Origin: Mucilaginibacter tundrae
GTDB taxonomy: Bacteria > Bacteroidota > Bacteroidia > Sphingobacteriales > Sphingobacteriaceae
NCBI RefSeq assembly: GCF_013408825.1
Contig: NZ_JACCBZ010000006.1
Location: 333,217 to 397,216 of the forward strand
Length of the DNA: 64,000 bases
Direction: 5' to 3'
Positions within the stretch are counted from its first letter, which is position 1; each line of letters begins with the position of its first letter. Position numbers and translations under genes: made by a program. Below are positions 54,612-63,839 of this stretch, piece after piece. The notes under the pieces were generated by a model. That model made no database searches and was not told the origin of the DNA. It saw only the letters and a program-made list of their open reading frames with translations.

Positions 54612-55507
54612 TCGGAAAAATAGCAACGGGGAAAAGCTTCCGGGGATGTATGCAATACCTGCACGAGGGCAGGTTGCAGGAAAATGAGGAGCTGCAAAAG
54701 TTGGAAATGAAGAAGAAACAGGCGGAAGTGATTTATTACAATCAATGTTTTGGCAACAAGAAAGAATTGATCCGGCAATTTGTCGAGGTCAGTAAGCTAA
54801 ATCCTAACGTAAGCAGGCCTGTTTTTCATATGTCGATCAGCCTGGCGCACCAGGACGCCAACCGGTTAGACCGGCAGGACAAAGCGGATATTGCGGCGGC
54901 GCTGGCCCAAAAGTTTGATTTTTCGGATAAACAGTATGTGGTCATCACACACGCGGATACCGGCCATGAACACCTGCATATCGTGGCTAACCGGATCGGC
55001 TACGAGGGCCCCACAGCCAGCGATAGTAACAGTTATAAACGCATGGCTGAATTTTGTCGGGAAATGGAACATAGTTATAAGTTGACACAGGTGTTAAGCC
55101 CGAACAAATTCCTGAAACAAGAACAGCGGGTAGCACAAAGCCAACGGATAGATCAGCGCAAGGAGGTCTTAAAGCAACATTTGGGGCAGGCTATAAAACA
55201 ATGTACAGGCATTAAACAAATCGCTGCATACATGGAAAAACAGGGGTATTCGGTAGAGTTAGGCCGGGGTATTGCTTTTACCGATGCGCAAGTGGTCAGG
55301 TTTAAAGGCAGCCAGGTAGGTTACAGCCTGGCAGACATAGAAAAAAAACTAAAGCAGGAACAACAGTTGAGGCAACAGCAGGAATTAGTAAGGCGGCAGC
55401 AACCATCGCTGGCCCAACAGCTAAGGAATGTTATGAAGAAGCCGTCAACGGAACAAGATTTAAAGGAACAACAGGAACGTAAACAATCACATGGTATGTC
55501 ATTATGA
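54608..55507 (+). CDS. MOBP/MobB-like relaxase
   Basis: 299 aa relaxase of a mobilizable element, which nicks oriT and leads the strand into the recipient. Motifs: FHMSISLAHQD and the HUH metal motif HADTGHEHLHIVANR (about residues 115-129). The Tyr in the N-terminal YNQCFG/YLHEG region is the candidate nucleophile. The C-terminal third is Gln-rich. Couples to mobC and the next gene through ATGA overlaps on both sides, so the three are one operon. Confidence 0.9.
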   Translation: MIGKIATGKSFRGCMQYLHEGRLQENEELQKLEMKKKQAEVIYYNQCFGNKKELIRQFVEVSKLNPNVSRPVFHMSISLAHQDANRLDRQDKADIAAALAQKFDFSDKQYVVITHADTGHEHLHIVANRIGYEGPTASDSNSYKRMAEFCREMEHSYKLTQVLSPNKFLKQEQRVAQSQRIDQRKEVLKQHLGQAIKQCTGIKQIAAYMEKQGYSVELGRGIAFTDAQVVRFKGSQVGYSLADIEKKLKQEQQLRQQQELVRRQQPSLAQQLRNVMKKPSTEQDLKEQQERKQSHGMSL

Positions 55508-56049
55508 AAAAGCAAGAAATGGAAATGGATGAACAGTCTATAGTCACTGTATTAAAAGAGATGCTGGGGCAGGACATTAAGACGCAGCAATTCATGGAAA
55601 CAGAAAAGGAAGCGCTGCAAAAGCGGGACCTGCTCCTGGAGCAAATAGCCCAGCGAATTGAAAATTTAAAGGTGGTTACACCGAAACCGGATTTGTCGGA
55701 AGTCATTGCCGCCATAAACAATGGCTATGAGAAAATTACGGCAGCGATAGAAAAGCGGCCAAAACCTATTGAAAGGTTTTGGAGGATTTATCTATTCCCG
55801 GAAAACAATGTCAGGGAATATTATAGAATGGTGTTTGGACGGTTTTTCTTTTGGGGACTGATCTTCACCATTGTGATCTATATTGGTGGATTTATCAATA
55901 AAGGAATAGATGCTTACCAGGCGAATCAATATAATAAAGAGGGCAACGCCAGCATTGCAGCCTGGAATGAAATTTACGCACAATCAGGCAAATCGCAAAG
56001 GCAAAAGATGTCAAATGCTTTGACTAAAGCAAAACACGACCAACAATAA
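55504..56049 (+). CDS. Single-pass membrane protein of the mobilization operon
   Basis: 181 aa: N-terminal coiled coil, one transmembrane segment (about residues 117-136, FFFWGLIFTIVIYIGGFI), and a short basic tail. It starts inside the relaxase stop (ATGA). Proteins of this layout often follow relaxases in Bacteroidota elements and may dock the relaxosome to a host conjugation machine. Not recognised beyond that. Confidence 0.65.
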   Translation: MKKQEMEMDEQSIVTVLKEMLGQDIKTQQFMETEKEALQKRDLLLEQIAQRIENLKVVTPKPDLSEVIAAINNGYEKITAAIEKRPKPIERFWRIYLFPENNVREYYRMVFGRFFFWGLIFTIVIYIGGFINKGIDAYQANQYNKEGNASIAAWNEIYAQSGKSQRQKMSNALTKAKHDQQ

Positions 56050-56091
56050 CAATTAATTAATCACTTATAATTATTAAATTTGATAGACGTT

Positions 56092-56496
56092 ATGGATAAG
56101 AGTATGGAAACACAATTTGTGACAGATGCCACCGGGACACCGGTAAGAGTGGTAATGGATTACCAGGATTATGTTAAAATAGCAGAACAATTAAACCTGC
56201 CATTAACAGCTGCCTCAACAGTGCAGGAGCGTAACCCGCTGGACTGGTATTCACTAACAGAGAGCGCCAATTCTATTTTAAACGGACTTGTTGCCCTTGC
56301 TTCAAGGGAACGCCGTAATGAACTAAATAAGCCAATTCCCGACCAGGATCGCATAAAAGAATTGGAAAGCTTACGCGATGAAGGAATTAATGTTAGCCGG
56401 GATACGGAAACTTTTTCCAGCCTGGAAAAAATGGAACAGGTCATTGGAAAATATAGCCCGATTTTATTAGCAGAGAAAAAAAAACTCCAGATCTAA
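56092..56496 (+). CDS. Putative antitoxin partner of a zeta toxin
   Basis: The N-terminus (METQFVTDATGTPVRVVMDYQDYVKI) resembles Phd-like antitoxins. The C-terminus is alpha-helical (RDRIKELESLRDEGI..SSLEKMEQVIGKYSPILLAEKK). I start at the ATG at 56092; a TTG at 56080 and another ATG at 56104 are alternatives. The gene ends in a run of nine A (56476-56484), 12 bases before its stop, which coincides with the entry to the toxin frame. Confidence 0.6.
   Translation: MDKSMETQFVTDATGTPVRVVMDYQDYVKIAEQLNLPLTAASTVQERNPLDWYSLTESANSILNGLVALASRERRNELNKPIPDQDRIKELESLRDEGINVSRDTETFSSLEKMEQVIGKYSPILLAEKKKLQI
56476..56484 (+). other. A9 run, candidate -1 frameshift site joining antitoxin and zeta toxin
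   Basis: Nine A bases at the point where the antitoxin frame and the upstream-open zeta frame overlap. A one-base backward slip would move ribosomes into the zeta frame, which is open from 56457 and has no ATG before residue 1 of the annotated toxin. Confidence 0.5.
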
Positions 56497-56594
56497 GCAG
56501 CGATGTTGCTGTAGATTTTACAGCATCTTTAAAGCACCTATACACAATATCCCCTGCCGAATTTAATACCATTCAGGAAGATATTATCCACGAC

Positions 56595-57923
56595 TTGACG
56601 CGTGGCATTGATACTGCAAGTAATCCTACCGTTATTATTTTAGGCGGCCAGCCCGGCGCAGGTAAAACAGAATTGGAAAAACTTGCCATAAAAGAATTAG
56701 GCGGCCATGTTATTAGCTGCAATGCCGATTTATTCCGGGACTACCATCCTAAAGCGGAAGAAATCAAAAACAAGTACGAAGCTTATTATCCCGAACTAAC
56801 CGCCAAATATGCCCAGGACTGGAATAATGGGTTAAGAAGGTATTGCGAAACAAACCGGCTTAATTATATACTCGAAACAACCTTTTCATCGGGGCCTGCC
56901 ATGAACCAGACCATTGCAGAATTACAGGAAAAGGGTTATCGGGTAGGAATCAAATTGCTTGCGGTACATCCGCTTTTAAGCTTATTGGGTACTCATATTC
57001 GTTTCGAAGAAATGAAGGCCAATGAAAAGGCAGGGAGATTGGTCGGCAAAGAAGCTCATGATTCCAGGTATAATTTAGTCGCCCCAACGTTATTTTCGGT
57101 ACAATCCGAATCATTGTATAATAGATTGCAAATCTATGGTCGTACCGTTGAAGCTGTTGAGGGCTCTTATAAAGAGGGTGTTCACCTAATTGGAACTAAT
57201 CCTCCTAACGCTGTACAGTTATACCAGGAAGAGATTGATCGCAGGTGGACGGATAATCTGGTGCTATATTTTGATCAACGTGTACAAAAAGTACTGGATT
57301 TTATGAAAATGCGGAATGCCACTGAAAGGGAGATCAAGGTATTCAGGGCGGAAATGCGATCTGAATACCCAACGCAAAAGCAGCTTCAGGTACTAATAGA
57401 GCAGCAAATCGAGGAACAAAAGGTAACTGAAAGGCTGAATAGACGTTTAGCAGGCGAATTACCAACTATCAACCTTGCGGGTACTGAATTTACCGTTGAC
57501 TGGCGGTTACGGGAATTAAGGGAAAACGCTGCACCATGGAACAAGATTAGCTTTGCGAACCCCGCCATGTCAGAATCAGGTACCCGCTATGTATGTTTAT
57601 ACAACACCCAAAAGCATGTGCTTTACCAAGTATCAAACAACATAAAATCATTACCCAAAAATGTGGTTATGCTGGAGATACCTTATGAATTAAAATTAGA
57701 CCCTGTAGCCGTTGCCAGGGAAAGAAATATAGAGATTGCAGAGTTTGTGAAAAGCCATCCTATTCAAACGGAACTAACAGCAGTTGTAAAGCCCCTATCG
57801 GAAACGTGGGTGGCTGAATTAATAAAGGAGAATTTAATGAACGATGAGGCAACAAAAAAAGGCAGGAACTCCGGCGAAGATTTAGACCAAGGCTATGACC
57901 GGGGCCCAAAAATAGGCCGGTAA
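56595..57923 (+). CDS. Zeta-toxin family kinase
   Basis: Zeta toxins phosphorylate UDP-N-acetylglucosamine in the epsilon/zeta systems. 442 aa from the TTG at 56595, the first start-like codon. Walker A GGQPGAGKTE (residues 17-26), SCNADLFRDYHP with the base Asp, and LNYILETTFSSGPAMNQTI (UNAG pocket region). The frame is open for 46 codons upstream, coding a continuous helix-rich sequence (SLKHLYTISPAEFNTIQEDI), so the real N-terminus is probably earlier and may arise by frameshift. The C-terminal half (PTIN..LKLDPVAVAR) is extra and unassigned. Confidence 0.85.
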   Translation: MTRGIDTASNPTVIILGGQPGAGKTELEKLAIKELGGHVISCNADLFRDYHPKAEEIKNKYEAYYPELTAKYAQDWNNGLRRYCETNRLNYILETTFSSGPAMNQTIAELQEKGYRVGIKLLAVHPLLSLLGTHIRFEEMKANEKAGRLVGKEAHDSRYNLVAPTLFSVQSESLYNRLQIYGRTVEAVEGSYKEGVHLIGTNPPNAVQLYQEEIDRRWTDNLVLYFDQRVQKVLDFMKMRNATEREIKVFRAEMRSEYPTQKQLQVLIEQQIEEQKVTERLNRRLAGELPTINLAGTEFTVDWRLRELRENAAPWNKISFANPAMSESGTRYVCLYNTQKHVLYQVSNNIKSLPKNVVMLEIPYELKLDPVAVARERNIEIAEFVKSHPIQTELTAVVKPLSETWVAELIKENLMNDEATKKGRNSGEDLDQGYDRGPKIGR

Positions 57924-57935
57924 AATAAAGTTCAT

Positions 57936-57973
57936 TAAAAAAAGGAAGTGTTTTGCAACATTTCCTTTTTTTG
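57936..57973 (+). terminator. Terminator of the toxin gene
   Basis: aaaaaaaggaa (57937-57947) pairs with ttccttttttt (57962-57972), extended by gtg/cat, giving a symmetric stem with U-tract. Confidence 0.8.
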
Positions 57974-58337
57974 TTCCCAGCCAGGTCACTTCCCGGCTGC
58001 GGCGAACGGCTGCGTTGCACCACGCACTTCGCTCCGGGTTTCATTCCGCCGTCAGCCTCGCAGCGCGAAGCAAAACGGAAATTCGCTGCGCTCATAACCG
58101 ATTTGCTTTTGCCGCCGCTCAAAATAGCTGACATTCCTTATTCACCTGTACCGCGAAGATAGCCCACCGCCGGGATAAAAAGTAAAGGCTATACAAGCGG
58201 GCGGGAGTTGTTCGCTTTCAGCGGCCCCGCCCGGCCTTGACTTTTTACCCGGTTCGCGCTGTTGGTTGCTTAACAGTTGAATAAGGGATGGTGGGTTCAG
58301 CAGGTTGTAGACCTGTCGTCTGTAATTAAAACAGGTT
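57974..58337. other. GC-rich intergenic segment, no gene supported
   Basis: Markedly GC-richer than the rest, with gctgcggcgaacggctgcg, agcctcgcagcgcgaagc and gcgctgttggttgc. ORFs of 60-120 codons occur on both strands but have no family features or start context, so I leave them out. Confidence 0.5.
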
Positions 58338-58931
58338 CTATATTTTTTCCCGTACAAATGAAGAGACAGTTAAGCGGTGAACCCCCAGAATTCTACCTAT
58401 AGCACTGTAAGATATTTTTTTATTCATCAATGATTTAATATCGTCTTCTTTACCTGTAAGTTTACGCATTTGTGATTTGCTACCTTTGGGGCGACCAAGT
58501 ATCTGTCCTTCTGCTTTCCTTCGCGCAAGCGCCTCTTTTGTTCGTTGGGATATTAAGTTACGCTCTATTTCGGCTGATAAGCCAAAAGCAAACGCCAGTA
58601 CTTTTGAATTGATATTATTACCGAGTTCATAGTTCTCCTTAACCGTATATACCATAACATCCTTTTCCATACAATCATGCAAAATCTTCATGATCTGCAT
58701 TAGGTTACGCCCCAAACGCGATAATTCTGACACAATAAGAACATCTCCTTTTTGCATTCTCTGTAATAACGCTCCGAACTTACGGATTTCCAATTTTTTT
58801 GTAGAACTTATCGTTTCGTCTACCCACTCGTTTATGAATATTTGTCGTTTGTCCGTAAAGTTTTGAATTTCAAACCGTTGATTTTCTGTTGTCTGTTTGT
58901 CCGTGCTGATGCGAATGTATCCGTAGTTCAT
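58338..58931 (-). CDS. mpi: Mpi-family serine recombinase (DNA invertase)
   Basis: 197 aa serine invertase. Catalytic Ser9 in YIRISTDKQTTENQRFEIQ; SELSRLGRNLMQIMKIL and the LAFAFGLSAEIERNLISQRTKEALARRKAEGQILGRPKG block, then an HTH (YSAIGRILGVHRLTVSSFV). Throughout it is close to Mpi of Bacteroides fragilis, which inverts promoters at many loci. It lies outside and next to a 1774-base segment bounded by 19-bp inverted repeats, pointing away from it, the usual layout for an invertase and its switch. Confidence 0.92.
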   Translation of the reverse strand: MNYGYIRISTDKQTTENQRFEIQNFTDKRQIFINEWVDETISSTKKLEIRKFGALLQRMQKGDVLIVSELSRLGRNLMQIMKILHDCMEKDVMVYTVKENYELGNNINSKVLAFAFGLSAEIERNLISQRTKEALARRKAEGQILGRPKGSKSQMRKLTGKEDDIKSLMNKKISYSAIGRILGVHRLTVSSFVREKI

Positions 58932-59026
58932 GTTGATTAATTTATTACGTGATTTAATTTATATAAGACAAGTATAAATTAAGCTTCTCGTGTATTTAAC
59001 TACGATAGGTATATAATAAAAACAAC

Positions 59027-59045
59027 GAGCGTTTTTATTAGACAG
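59027..59045 (+). repeat. Inverted repeat left copy gagcgtttttattagacag
   Basis: 19 bases; exact reverse complement of 60782-60800. Homology between the two arms beyond this site stops on the outer side, so the crossover should lie here. Confidence 0.93.
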
Positions 59046-59990
59046 TCGGTTACCACTCAAGGTGGCTTTAAACCAGACAGTGGATGGGTAATACTTTCAC
59101 CATTAGAGGCCACTATAAAAAACAAGATTGAAGCAGTAGGGACACCATTAAAAGATTGGGACATTAACATCTACAGAGGTATATTAACTGGGTATAACGA
59201 TGCCTTTATTATTGACCAAAAAACAAGAGATACCTTAATCGAAGCTTCACCTAAAAATGATGAAATTATACGTCCGATTCTTCGCGGCAAAAATATTCAT
59301 AGATACTATGCCGAGATACCTGATCAATGGGTGTTATATATTCCTTGGCATTTCCCTTTGCATGATGATGAGACTATAAAAGGAGTGTCAGCTTTGGCAG
59401 AATTTGCTTTTAATAACGAATACCCCTCAGTGTATAATTACTTGCTTACCCATAAAGAAGCCCTAGAAAATAGAAACAAAGCCGAAACAGGAATCAGATA
59501 TGAATGGTTTGCCCTTCAAAGATTTGGATCCAATTATTGGAAAGATTTCATGAAAAAGAAAATTGTATGGGGTAATTTAGCATTAAGAGGGTCGTATGCG
59601 TTGGTTGATGAAGGTGTTTATATTAATGCACCATCTGCATTTATACCTACTGATAATTTATTTTTACTAGCTATACTCAATTCCAAACTTGCTGATTTTT
59701 ACATTAAACGACTAGGTGTAACAAGAAATGGTGGATATTTTGAGTATAAACCAATGTTTGTTGAACAGCTTCCAGTTCCACAAGTGTCACAAAGCATTCA
59801 AGATCAATTCATTGCCAAAGTCGAAAAATTACTAGATAAAACAGTTGTTAATAAATCAGGGGTAGAGGATGAGATCGATGATATGGTCTGTTTATTATAT
59901 GATATAACCGCAGAAGAAAAGCAAGCTATTTATAGGGACGCATTGGTAATTAATTCAATTTCGTTGGGTGAAAGTTCAAACATATTGTAA
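59028..59990 (+). pseudogene. Silent alternative C-terminal specificity cassette for the type IIG gene
   Basis: 320 codons read from the inverted repeat (SVFIRQSVTTQGG) to a stop at 59988, with no start codon or promoter of its own. It aligns with the end of the neighbouring type IIG protein: DSGWVILSPLEATIKNKIEAVGTPLKDWDI here against ESGWVILSEIEAIIKSKIESIGTPLKNWDI, then AFIIDQ and DEIIRPI.RG. After that it diverges in the recognition region (FNNEYPSVYNYLLTHKEALENRNKAETGIRYEWFALQR). The 3' ends of cassette and gene overlap by 61 bases. It is a donor to be joined by inversion, not debris. Confidence 0.9.
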
Positions 59991-62900
59991 ATTTCAGTGT
60001 CCAATTCTTTGATTAATTTCGTATCATAATTCTTATTTAACAAATCGACCATTGAATTTATTCTTGATTCATAAACTTCATCCGGAAAAGGCACACAAAT
60101 CTGGTCTATATATATTTTTATCCATCTTCGAGTACCAACTCCTGAAGTAGCAGCTATTTTGTCAAAATACCATTCACATAATCTGGAATTAAGAAATGCT
60201 AAAAGGTATTTCAACTTGCTACCGGTTATAAAAAAGATGGTATTGTTTATATAATAACCGTTTGTGTCAAGGGCAAAGTTTGGTTTATCTGTTAATTCAA
60301 TCCAGATAATTTTCTCCTTATCAAAATCTTTATAGTAAGCAACATTGTCTTGAATTTCATACCATTTATAAGGTCCTGGTTTTCTACCAGACGTATCATT
60401 GTCTTTTCGTGGTTTTAAGTCCTCGTAATACTGCAATAAATGGTCCTTAATAGACGGAAACAATTCTATATCAATCCCGCGTCTCGTGAAGATAACCCAT
60501 TTATTTTCGTGCTTAATAGTATAAGATTTTATATCCCTGCCACGAATAATCGGACGTATAATTTCGTCAGCTTTAGGACAATTTTTTAGCAGTTCATCCC
60601 GCTTTGATTGATCTATGATAAATGCTTCATTGAAACCAGTCTTAATACCGTAATTAATTTGTATATCCCAATTTTTTAGGGGGGTACCGATCGATTCAAT
60701 TTTGGACTTAATTATAGCTTCTATTTCGCTTAAAATTACCCATCCACTCTCTTTAGAAAAACCTTGAACTGCAATAATATGCTGTCTAATAAAAACGCTC
60801 ATTTTTTCTAAACTACCCAAGCTTTTATCAAGTAAACAGGTCCGGGTTTCTCCACTATATGCCGCTTTTTGAGAAATGAGCATGTTAGTATCTACAGTTG
60901 CAGATTCAAACACTTGGTAGCCCCCAAAGTCAACTAATAATAATGGATTGGTTTTCTCCAAAAAAAATTTGCGAGTTGCTATTCCATAATTGGCCCTCAT
61001 CCATTTATTAGATGTAATAAAACCAAAATAATAGTCCGGCTTAAGTAAACGAATAGCTTGTTCATAAAACAAACAATATATATCACCCGTACGGGTGAAC
61101 GTGCTATAACCCCCTTTTTGCAACGCATCTGCATCCTCCCCCATCTTTTGCAGCTGAATATACGGAGGGTTGCCTATAATGACTTCAAAACCTTCAAAGT
61201 CACCCTTTTCATTTAATACCTCTGGGAATTCAAATCGCCATTCAAAAGCATTACGATATATTGCATTGTTCTGTATATCACTAATTTCTTTATCAATTTT
61301 TTCCATGCTTAGTATTATCTTTTGCACCTCAACCTCCATTTCCTTTTCGGAGCGCGTTTTACCGAATAAGTCGAAATTGTTTTGTGCTAATGCTAATTGT
61401 CCCCGAAGTTCAGAAAGACGTTTTCTGCGTGGGTCGCGATTACTCACAGTTTCATGAAACTGTTCTTTTATCGTTTTAATGAAGTTTTGTAAGCCTGCTT
61501 TGGCGTCTTTATTGGGTGCATCTTTATAGGCCTCAACAGCTAAACGGTAATCCTTTACACCAAATTTTTGCTTTTTAAATACTTCTGATAGATCTTCAGT
61601 AAGTGAATATTTATTTAATAGGGAGTTACCATGCTTAATATTAATATCAATGTTGGGCAATGTTTCTAATTGGGTATAATTCTCATCTGCTTTATAATAA
61701 GCATGTTTTAAAAGCTCGATCCACAATCGTAACTGGCAAATTTTTACAGAGTTAGAATTAATATCGACTCCAAATAAACTACCTTCAATTAATTTTCTCT
61801 TTTCATTAAATAATGTTTCTTGAATACGTTGAATCTCAGGTGCGATTACGTGACCACCAGATATGGTTGTTGAGACAGAATATTCAAAAAAAGAAGAATT
61901 GCGATATGTGACAACCAATTCATCATTCGCTATACTTACGTCGATATCACTTAATCGGCCGCCTTCTTTATCAGCCAATATTCCCAATTGAGCTTTTATG
62001 ACAATTAATTCATTGAGGCTCGATACAAGAAAATGGCCAGATCCCACTGCCGGATCTACAATTCGGATAGATTCAATGAGCAGGTTATATTCTAAGATAT
62101 CTTTACGGTTTTTTTTATCAGCCAGATAGTTCTTTACGTCGCCAATATCTTCGCATTGCCACCCATAGGCCTTATTAAACTTCTGAACTACAGCTTTGCG
62201 TATTGTTTCCTCACATAAAAACATGGTAACTGCGCCTGGAGTGTATATTGAACCGTCACGGTAGCCGTTCATTTTTTCGAAAACCAGGCCCAACACTGCT
62301 GCGTTAATTATGGTTTTATTTTCTTCTTGCACCTCCTCTTTGCCGATAGAAGAGAAGTCGTATGCCTCTAAAAATTCAAAAAAATAATGCAATGTGTTCA
62401 TTGCTTTTAAGTTTTGATTTCGCGCACGTTTTTTTGTTAAAATAGAATTATTATATAAGTCGATATCTAAATTATCATCCAGACCATTGATTCTAAGACT
62501 AACATCCTCTAATGGTGAAATCTCAAACAGAGAACTGTTGAGATACGGTATGTGACTATATTTTTGCTGGATTGCTGATGTACGATTGTCGGATTGCCTG
62601 GCAAGTACTTGAAAAAAAAGTTTATGTAACTCATCATAATCATTTACCGTTTGGACGTTTAAAAATCTAAACCTTGTATTGCCATTATGATATTTAATTA
62701 ATTGGGCCTCTAATAATTTCAAGAAAAGGATACGGTTAACCCATGTTATGCTCAATTCCAAACCTAAATTGAACAGTTGCTCATCACTCGTTTTACCGTT
62801 TAAAAACTTACTTGGAACTTTTCGTAAAACATCATCAACTTCCAGCATATTGATGGTGTTTTCAATTAATGAGGCTGGTTGTCTCTTTCCGAGTGGTAAT

Positions 62901-63721
62901 CGTTGAATGATTTTTCTACTACCATCTTTTACTTCTTCTAAACCGATGATATGCAACAATTCTTTGAAGAATCCGGTATCAAGTGAGTTGCTATCATTTA
63001 TAAATGGCAGCTTAAGTAGATTTACCGGCGAAAAAAACTTGTATAACGGTATTAGTTTATTGTCGTCCTTTTCTTTACTTCCTTGTAAGTATTTTAGATA
63101 CTCCCTAATATCTACGTGAGTAAATATTAGTTCTTCCTGTAGTTCGTGAAGAAACGGCTTTGCAATTTCATTATAAAATAATTCAGTTTTAACACTTACT
63201 TTTTGCCCGGCCTCCCATTCTTTATATGCTTTTTGCAACTGTGTGTTTTTGGCAAATACACGCTCAAATAAAGAGGCATCAAAGACAAACCACTCGTAAA
63301 TGTTGGTTATTACTAAATGAGTTAGTGAAATGTTTTTATGATTTACCCGTTCCCTTAAAAAATACAAGATAAGTTCATGCATTGCCTTGGTATTCAGATT
63401 ATCCTTAGTAACCATATCCAGTTTATTTGACGGTTTTTTAACCTCAAACAAAACGCCTACATGTGATTTAGCTTCTTTCTCTAAATGAATTACGAGATCG
63501 GCGCGCCCCTTTGTAGCAATTAAATGGTTGGGATCATAATAGGTTGATTTTAGAAAATCAGCTAAATGCCCCTTAACATTTTCTTCAGTTTCTTTTTCAT
63601 CGATATGCCCAAGTAACTTTGTAAAGTTGGCTTTAAAAATATCTAAATCCTCACGGCGAGGTTTAATGAGGCGATATGCTTTATTAATACTTTCAACAAG
63701 AGAGATAAAGGATATGGTCAT
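59930..63721 (-). CDS. Type IIG (Eco57I-like) restriction-modification protein
   Basis: 1263 aa, one polypeptide with cutting, methylation and recognition. N-terminal PD-(D/E)xK nuclease, Asp75 (GRADLVIHL) and Glu93-Val-Lys95 (VLFEVKKP). N6-adenine methyltransferase: motif I DPAVGSGHFL at 556-565, motif IV NPPY at 851-854. C-terminal TaqI-like recognition domain, about 985-1263. At residues 974-980 (MSVFIRQ) the DNA is the 19-bp inverted repeat, so everything after residue 980 can be exchanged with the opposing cassette; the alternative protein would be about 1294 aa. Confidence 0.92.
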   Translation of the reverse strand: MTISFISLVESINKAYRLIKPRREDLDIFKANFTKLLGHIDEKETEENVKGHLADFLKSTYYDPNHLIATKGRADLVIHLEKEAKSHVGVLFEVKKPSNKLDMVTKDNLNTKAMHELILYFLRERVNHKNISLTHLVITNIYEWFVFDASLFERVFAKNTQLQKAYKEWEAGQKVSVKTELFYNEIAKPFLHELQEELIFTHVDIREYLKYLQGSKEKDDNKLIPLYKFFSPVNLLKLPFINDSNSLDTGFFKELLHIIGLEEVKDGSRKIIQRLPLGKRQPASLIENTINMLEVDDVLRKVPSKFLNGKTSDEQLFNLGLELSITWVNRILFLKLLEAQLIKYHNGNTRFRFLNVQTVNDYDELHKLFFQVLARQSDNRTSAIQQKYSHIPYLNSSLFEISPLEDVSLRINGLDDNLDIDLYNNSILTKKRARNQNLKAMNTLHYFFEFLEAYDFSSIGKEEVQEENKTIINAAVLGLVFEKMNGYRDGSIYTPGAVTMFLCEETIRKAVVQKFNKAYGWQCEDIGDVKNYLADKKNRKDILEYNLLIESIRIVDPAVGSGHFLVSSLNELIVIKAQLGILADKEGGRLSDIDVSIANDELVVTYRNSSFFEYSVSTTISGGHVIAPEIQRIQETLFNEKRKLIEGSLFGVDINSNSVKICQLRLWIELLKHAYYKADENYTQLETLPNIDINIKHGNSLLNKYSLTEDLSEVFKKQKFGVKDYRLAVEAYKDAPNKDAKAGLQNFIKTIKEQFHETVSNRDPRRKRLSELRGQLALAQNNFDLFGKTRSEKEMEVEVQKIILSMEKIDKEISDIQNNAIYRNAFEWRFEFPEVLNEKGDFEGFEVIIGNPPYIQLQKMGEDADALQKGGYSTFTRTGDIYCLFYEQAIRLLKPDYYFGFITSNKWMRANYGIATRKFFLEKTNPLLLVDFGGYQVFESATVDTNMLISQKAAYSGETRTCLLDKSLGSLEKMSVFIRQHIIAVQGFSKESGWVILSEIEAIIKSKIESIGTPLKNWDIQINYGIKTGFNEAFIIDQSKRDELLKNCPKADEIIRPIIRGRDIKSYTIKHENKWVIFTRRGIDIELFPSIKDHLLQYYEDLKPRKDNDTSGRKPGPYKWYEIQDNVAYYKDFDKEKIIWIELTDKPNFALDTNGYYINNTIFFITGSKLKYLLAFLNSRLCEWYFDKIAATSGVGTRRWIKIYIDQICVPFPDEVYESRINSMVDLLNKNYDTKLIKELDTEIYNMFELSPNEIELITNASL
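60782..60800 (-). repeat. Inverted repeat right copy, in the type IIG gene
   Basis: Reverse complement reads gagcgtttttattagacag, the same as 59027-59045. It codes SVFIRQ in the same frame in both places. Confidence 0.93.
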
Positions 63722-63839
63722 ATTATACGGTCAAAGGAATAGTAAAGTATAAACTTAAGAATTTGGAATACAATGAAGAGAAAAACCAGTTATTATTTGT
63801 ATCATTTAAAACATCACAATAGTTTTTATGGCCCCCAAA

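Noticed and set aside
57953..58162. ORF of 69 codons in the GC-rich gap
   Set aside because: No start context or family features; opposite frames are equally open because of the GC content.
59331..59990. Independent 219-aa gene within the silent cassette
   Set aside because: Homology to the type IIG C-terminus runs upstream to 59028 in the same frame, so the internal start is not real.
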